From Enterobacterales bacterium CwR94 (GTDB lineage Bacteria > Pseudomonadota > Gammaproteobacteria > Enterobacterales > Enterobacteriaceae), in assembly GCA_002837195.1 (NCBI GenBank), contig KZ478063.1, positions 190,584 to 254,583 of the forward strand: a stretch of DNA of 64,000 nt, given 5' to 3'. The notes beneath the pieces were generated by a model that saw only the letters and a program-made list of their open reading frames with translations, made no database searches and was not told the origin of the DNA. Positions 60,493 through 64,000 of the stretch are shown here, piece after piece. The position numbers and the translations under genes were made by a program. The stretch's first letter is position 1, and every line of letters begins with the position of its first letter.

Positions 60493-61403
60493 TCCAAAAC
60501 CTGGCAGAGCCGCTGAGTAAAGTGCGGCACACCTGCCAGCAGGTGTTCACTAAAGGCATCGGCCAGTGCAGAAGCCGGCCGATGCTGCGGCCTGACCAGG
60601 CTGACGGTAAAGGGCACATCCAGACTGAATCGTCTGACCACCACACCACTTTCGGCGTAATCCAGCGCCGTCAGTGGGTTCACCACGGAAATGCCCACGC
60701 CTGCTTTCACCATTGCACACACCGACGCGGCGCTGTGGGTTTCCATCACCATGCGACGCTGTATCTGATGTTCGTGGAATAACGCATCCAGCAGTTGCCG
60801 ATAGCTATCAGTGCGCGACAAGCTAATGTAATTCTCGCCCGCGAAATCCTCTGGCGTCAGCGTCGCTTTGGCGGCCAATGGATGCCCTGCCGGTAATACG
60901 CAGACTTCATTCAGCGTCAACAGGGGGGTAAGCGTGGTGCCTGCCGGTGCGCTACTGGATTCGGTTAACCCGAGATCGTGGCGCTGGGCTGACAGCCACT
61001 CTTCCAATAACGGTGATTCCTGCGGCGTAATCGTCAGGCTAACTTCGGGATAGCGCTGTAAAAAGTGCTGGCAGAGGCTGGGCAGCAGTGACTGGGAAAA
61101 CACCGGCAGACAAACCACAGAGAGTTCGCCCTGGCGAAACTGACGCAATCCCTCAGCGGTATTGATAATGCGATCCAGGCCATACCAGGAGCGCTGCACT
61201 TCTTCAAACAGCCGTAATCCCTGCACGGTAGGATGCAGCCGTCCCCGCAGTCGCGTAAACAGTTGCAGCCCAGTGAGCTTTTCAAATCGAGCCAGTTCGC
61301 GGCTGACCGTGGGCTGTGAGGTGTTCAGCAGGCTGGCAGCGGCAGTCAGGCTGCCGCTGGTCATCACGGCATGAAAAATTTCGATATGTCGGTGCGTCAC
61401 CAT
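60468..61403 (-). CDS. lysR: LysR, activator of lysA
   Basis: An approximately 311-residue LysR-type regulator, and the LysR protein itself: HIEIFHAVMTSGSLTAAAS, TSQPTVSRELARFEKLTGL and LSRTDSYRQLLDALF align with E. coli LysR (311 aa), which activates lysA in response to diaminopimelate. It is divergent from lysA, the classical arrangement. The start is uncertain: ATG 61403 fits the family length; ATG 61436 would add 11 residues; neither has a clear ribosome site. Confidence 0.94.
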   Translation of the reverse strand: MVTHRHIEIFHAVMTSGSLTAAASLLNTSQPTVSRELARFEKLTGLQLFTRLRGRLHPTVQGLRLFEEVQRSWYGLDRIINTAEGLRQFRQGELSVVCLPVFSQSLLPSLCQHFLQRYPEVSLTITPQESPLLEEWLSAQRHDLGLTESSSAPAGTTLTPLLTLNEVCVLPAGHPLAAKATLTPEDFAGENYISLSRTDSYRQLLDALFHEHQIQRRMVMETHSAASVCAMVKAGVGISVVNPLTALDYAESGVVVRRFSLDVPFTVSLVRPQHRPASALADAFSEHLLAGVPHFTQRLCQVLDQARTGSA

Positions 61404-61466
61404 CGCGAGACGTGCCTGTAAAATGTGCAAAGCCATATCGTAGATGAATAGACTCTGCTTAAACAG

Positions 61467-61479
61467 ATATTTTCAATAT
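61467..61479. promoter_or_regulatory. palindrome between lysR and lysA
   Basis: ATATT-TTC-AATAT is a 13-base palindrome in the 125-base divergent region and a candidate LysR operator, about 50 bases before lysA. Confidence 0.4.
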
Positions 61480-61528
61480 GCCCGTGGGCTGTGGCTTAAT
61501 AGCAGGATGCGAGATGAGGAGAATCCCT

Positions 61529-62788
61529 ATGCCACAGTTACTGACCACCACTGACAGCGCGTTAAACGCTGAGACACTCTTTCCCTTAACCCAGCGCTAT
61601 TCGACCCCTGTTTGGGTGTATGACGCTGGGGTTATCGTGAAGCGTATCAATCAACTGCAACAGTTTGATGTGGTGCGCTTTGCCCAGAAAGCCTGCTCAA
61701 ACATTCATATTCTCCGTTTAATGCGTCAGGCGGGGGTTAAAGTTGACTCGGTGTCATTGGGGGAAATTGAGCGTGCGCTGGCGGCAGGATACCGTGCAGG
61801 CGCAGGTCATGACGATATTGTCTTTACCGCCGATGTGCTGGATGCGGAAACCCTCAATGGTGTCAGCGAGCTGAAGATTGCGGTGAATGCCGGGTCTGTC
61901 GATATGTTGCATCAACTGGGTGCGGCTTCACCGGGCCATCGCGTCTGGTTACGCATCAATCCTGGGTTTGGTCACGGCCACAGCCAGAAAACCAATACCG
62001 GCGGTGAAAATAGCAAGCATGGGATTTGGCACAGCGATTTGCCTCTCGCGCTGGAAGCGATCCAAAAATACGATCTGCAACTGGTAGGGCTACACATGCA
62101 CATTGGGTCGGGCGTTGATTATGCTCACCTGGAGCAGGTGTGTGATGCGATGGTCGATCAGGTGGTGCAGTTTGGTCAGGATCTTGAAGCGATCTCCGCA
62201 GGCGGCGGCCTTTCCATCCCGTACCGTTTGGAAGGGGAGACGATTGATACCGATCACTACTATGGCCTGTGGAATGCGGCGCGCGAGCGCATTGCCGCGC
62301 ACCTGGGTCATCCTGTGAAACTGGAAATTGAACCCGGGCGTTTTCTGGTTGCGGAATCCGGTGTCTTACTGACCCAGGTACGCGCATCCAAACAGATGGG
62401 CAGCCGCCACTTTGTGCTGGTGGATGCCGGTTTCAGCGATCTGATGCGCCCGGCGATGTACGGAAGCTATCACCATATCTCCGCGCTGTCTGCCGATGGC
62501 ACGCTGCTGGAGGCCACGCCAGGCATTGATACTGTTGTCGCGGGGCCGTTGTGTGAATCCGGTGACGTATTTACACAGTTAGAAGGTGGCATGGTCGAGC
62601 CGCGTTTGCTGCCGCAGGTGCAGGTGGGCGACTGGCTGGTGTTCCATGATACCGGCGCCTATGGTGCCTCGATGTCTTCCAACTACAACAGCCGCCCTTT
62701 GTTGCCCGAAGTGCTGCTGGAGAAAGGCGTGCCGCGCGAAATCCGTCGTCGGCAGACTATCCAGGAGCTGTTGGCGCTGGAGCTGTAG
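61529..62788 (+). CDS. lysA: diaminopimelate decarboxylase
   Basis: A 419-residue PLP enzyme (420 in E. coli) for the last step of lysine synthesis. The start MPQLLTTTDSALN at 61529 has GAGGAGA upstream; an earlier ATG is not conserved. PLP lysine is Lys54 in FAQKACSN; HMHIGSGVDY, EIEPGRFLVAESG and GPLCESGDVFTQ complete the active site. The stop is followed two bases later by a GNAT gene. Confidence 0.97.
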   Translation: MPQLLTTTDSALNAETLFPLTQRYSTPVWVYDAGVIVKRINQLQQFDVVRFAQKACSNIHILRLMRQAGVKVDSVSLGEIERALAAGYRAGAGHDDIVFTADVLDAETLNGVSELKIAVNAGSVDMLHQLGAASPGHRVWLRINPGFGHGHSQKTNTGGENSKHGIWHSDLPLALEAIQKYDLQLVGLHMHIGSGVDYAHLEQVCDAMVDQVVQFGQDLEAISAGGGLSIPYRLEGETIDTDHYYGLWNAARERIAAHLGHPVKLEIEPGRFLVAESGVLLTQVRASKQMGSRHFVLVDAGFSDLMRPAMYGSYHHISALSADGTLLEATPGIDTVVAGPLCESGDVFTQLEGGMVEPRLLPQVQVGDWLVFHDTGAYGASMSSNYNSRPLLPEVLLEKGVPREIRRRQTIQELLALEL

Positions 62789-62790
62789 TC

Positions 62791-63243
62791 ATGCTGCGCA
62801 TCGTCGATCTGCGTGATGTCCCTCAGTATGCTGAGAGGGTAACTGACTGGCTGTTTAACGCTTTTGGCAGCGAAAACAGCCGGGCCTTTTTCGCCAGTGT
62901 GATTGATGCCAGCCTGAGTGAGAGCGATTATCCGGTGACCTGGGTCGCGCTGGAAGAGGAACGCCTGCTGGGCACGGTAGGATTGTGGCGCTGTGATTTG
63001 ATCAGCCGTCAGGATTTATTTCCGTGGCTGGCCGCGTTGTATCTGGATGAGGCGGCGCGCGGTCGCGGACTGAGTGAAAAACTACAGCAACAGGTGCTGG
63101 ATGCCGCCCGCGCCAGGGGGCATCAGCAGCTCTATCTCTATTCTGCCTGCGCCGATTACTACGGACGTTTCGGCTGGCAGTATCTGGGCGAAGGGCTCGA
63201 TTACCCGGATATCGCGGTGCGGCTGTATTCAAAGCCGCTGTAA
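62791..63243 (+). CDS. GNAT-family N-acetyltransferase
   Basis: A 150-residue single-domain GNAT protein. The acetyl-CoA-binding region is LAALYLDEAARGRGLSEKL (Q/RxxGxG/A-like) followed by LYLYSACADYYGRFGW, typical of GNAT motif B. The substrate is not predictable. The start is two bases after lysA, so it is probably translated with it. It converges on galR with a three-base gap. Confidence 0.85.
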   Translation: MLRIVDLRDVPQYAERVTDWLFNAFGSENSRAFFASVIDASLSESDYPVTWVALEEERLLGTVGLWRCDLISRQDLFPWLAALYLDEAARGRGLSEKLQQQVLDAARARGHQQLYLYSACADYYGRFGWQYLGEGLDYPDIAVRLYSKPL

Positions 63244-63246
63244 GGA

Positions 63247-64000
63247 TTACGCCGGTGGTGTCACCGAATGGCGGCGCACCAGCGTTGGACTAAACATATT
63301 GGTGACTTCTGGCAGTGGCTCCCCTTTGGCCAGCGCCAGCGCTAGCTGTGCTGCTTGCTGAGCCATGGTGATGATCGGATAACGCACGGTGGTCAGCCGT
63401 GGGCGTACATAGCGAGACACCAGCACATCATCAAAGCCGATCAGCGAAATCTCTTCCGGCACACGAATACCGTTATCGCTCAACACCGCCAGCGCCCCGG
63501 CGGCCATGGAGTCGTTGTAACAGGCCAGCGCGGTAAAGTTGCGCCCGCGTCCCAGCAGTTCCGTCATCGCCGTTTCGCCGCCTACTTCATCGGGTTCACC
63601 GAAGGCCACCATCCGATCGTTACAGGGTAAACCGTGCTCTTTCAGTGCGTCGTAATACCCTTGCAGGCGTTCGTCGGCATCGGAAATCGGGTGCGTTGAG
63701 CAGATAAAAGCAATGTTCTTATGGCCCATTTGGATCAGATGACGCGTCGCAAGCCAGGCACCGTGGCGATCGTCTAAGGCAATACACCGCGTTTCAAAGC
63801 CTGGCAGGGCGCGATTGAGCAACACCATGCCGGGAATTTGGCGCATCAACCCTGCCAATTCTTCATCGGGCACCCGCTTGGCATGCACCACTAACGCATC
63901 GCAGCGATGGCGAATCAGTTGCTCAATCGCCTGACGCTCTTTTTGCTCGTTGTGGTAACCGTTGCCAATCAACAAAAAGTTGTTGGTTTGCCAGGCCACC
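63247..64000 (-). CDS. galR: galactose operon repressor GalR, C-terminal part
   Basis: The frame runs off the right edge, leaving about 250 C-terminal residues of a protein of about 343. The sugar-binding core is nearly identical to E. coli GalR: NFLLIGNGYHNEQKERQAIE, GMVLLNRALPGFETRCIALD and SLIGFDDVLVSRYVRPRLTT. The N-terminal HTH lies beyond the window. GalR represses gal genes in the absence of galactose. The lysA-galR neighbourhood is conserved with E. coli. The edge codon is Val (GTG), not a true start. Confidence 0.95.
   Translation of the reverse strand, partial: VAWQTNNFLLIGNGYHNEQKERQAIEQLIRHRCDALVVHAKRVPDEELAGLMRQIPGMVLLNRALPGFETRCIALDDRHGAWLATRHLIQMGHKNIAFICSTHPISDADERLQGYYDALKEHGLPCNDRMVAFGEPDEVGGETAMTELLGRGRNFTALACYNDSMAAGALAVLSDNGIRVPEEISLIGFDDVLVSRYVRPRLTTVRYPIITMAQQAAQLALALAKGEPLPEVTNMFSPTLVRRHSVTPPA

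Noticed and set aside
1-64000. Mobile elements, prophage, CRISPR, tRNA or rRNA genes
   Set aside because: I looked for transposase or integrase frames, terminal repeats, regular spacer arrays and tRNA-like cloverleafs, and saw none, including at the edges of the fumarate block and the setA/metK junction.

Overview
The window is a stretch of enterobacterial core chromosome. Nearly every gene matches an Escherichia coli counterpart at close to full length, and E. coli gene order survives in blocks. Moderate GC, an SgrS RNA that lacks its SgrT coding part, a PhoX-type phosphatase and several breaks in E. coli synteny suggest an Erwiniaceae-like or related genus (Pantoea-type). That genus call is inference, not shown by the sequence. 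I see no insertion sequences, prophage, CRISPR arrays, tRNA or rRNA genes.

Layout. 1-5,280: the 3' part of carB, a LysE-family exporter, folA and a Tat-exported PhoX phosphatase behind a Pho-box-like promoter. 5,317-12,083: the outer-membrane biogenesis and maintenance operon lptD-surA-pdxA-rsmA-apaG-apaH on the minus strand. 12,269-20,114: djlA, rluA-rapA, polB (with a LexA-like box) and yabI. 20,101-25,380: the thiamine transporter thiBPQ under a TPP riboswitch, then sgrR with a short SgrS RNA. 25,445-27,824: setA meets metK, a junction not found in E. coli. 27,825-38,915: a long metK-speA regulatory gap, then speA, a yidB-like gene, speB, loiP, tktA and the glycolytic cluster epd-pgk-fbaA. 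39,101-44,880: mscS, argO, yggE, argP, rpiA and serA.

44,927-52,655 is the most interesting segment. It is a four-gene block placed between serA and the ygfA/6S RNA region. On one side are a class I fumarase and a DASS dicarboxylate transporter. On the other, divergently, are a three-domain soluble fumarate reductase (OYE-like, FMN_bind, FAD_binding_2) and an ApbE flavin transferase without an export signal. The 575-base divergent promoter region carries a perfect FNR-type palindrome, TTGAT-N4-ATCAA. The genes read as a self-contained anaerobic C4-dicarboxylate pathway: uptake in exchange for succinate, malate to fumarate, NADH-driven fumarate reduction, and covalent FMN attachment by the partner ApbE. 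The reductase family is known from Klebsiella, so the new element would be the arrangement and its control.

52,635-64,000: ygfA, 6S RNA, zapA, ygfB, the pepP-ubiH-ubiI operon, an uncharacterised trypsin-like lipoprotein, an MFS exporter, the divergent lysR/lysA pair, a GNAT acetyltransferase and the 3' part of galR.
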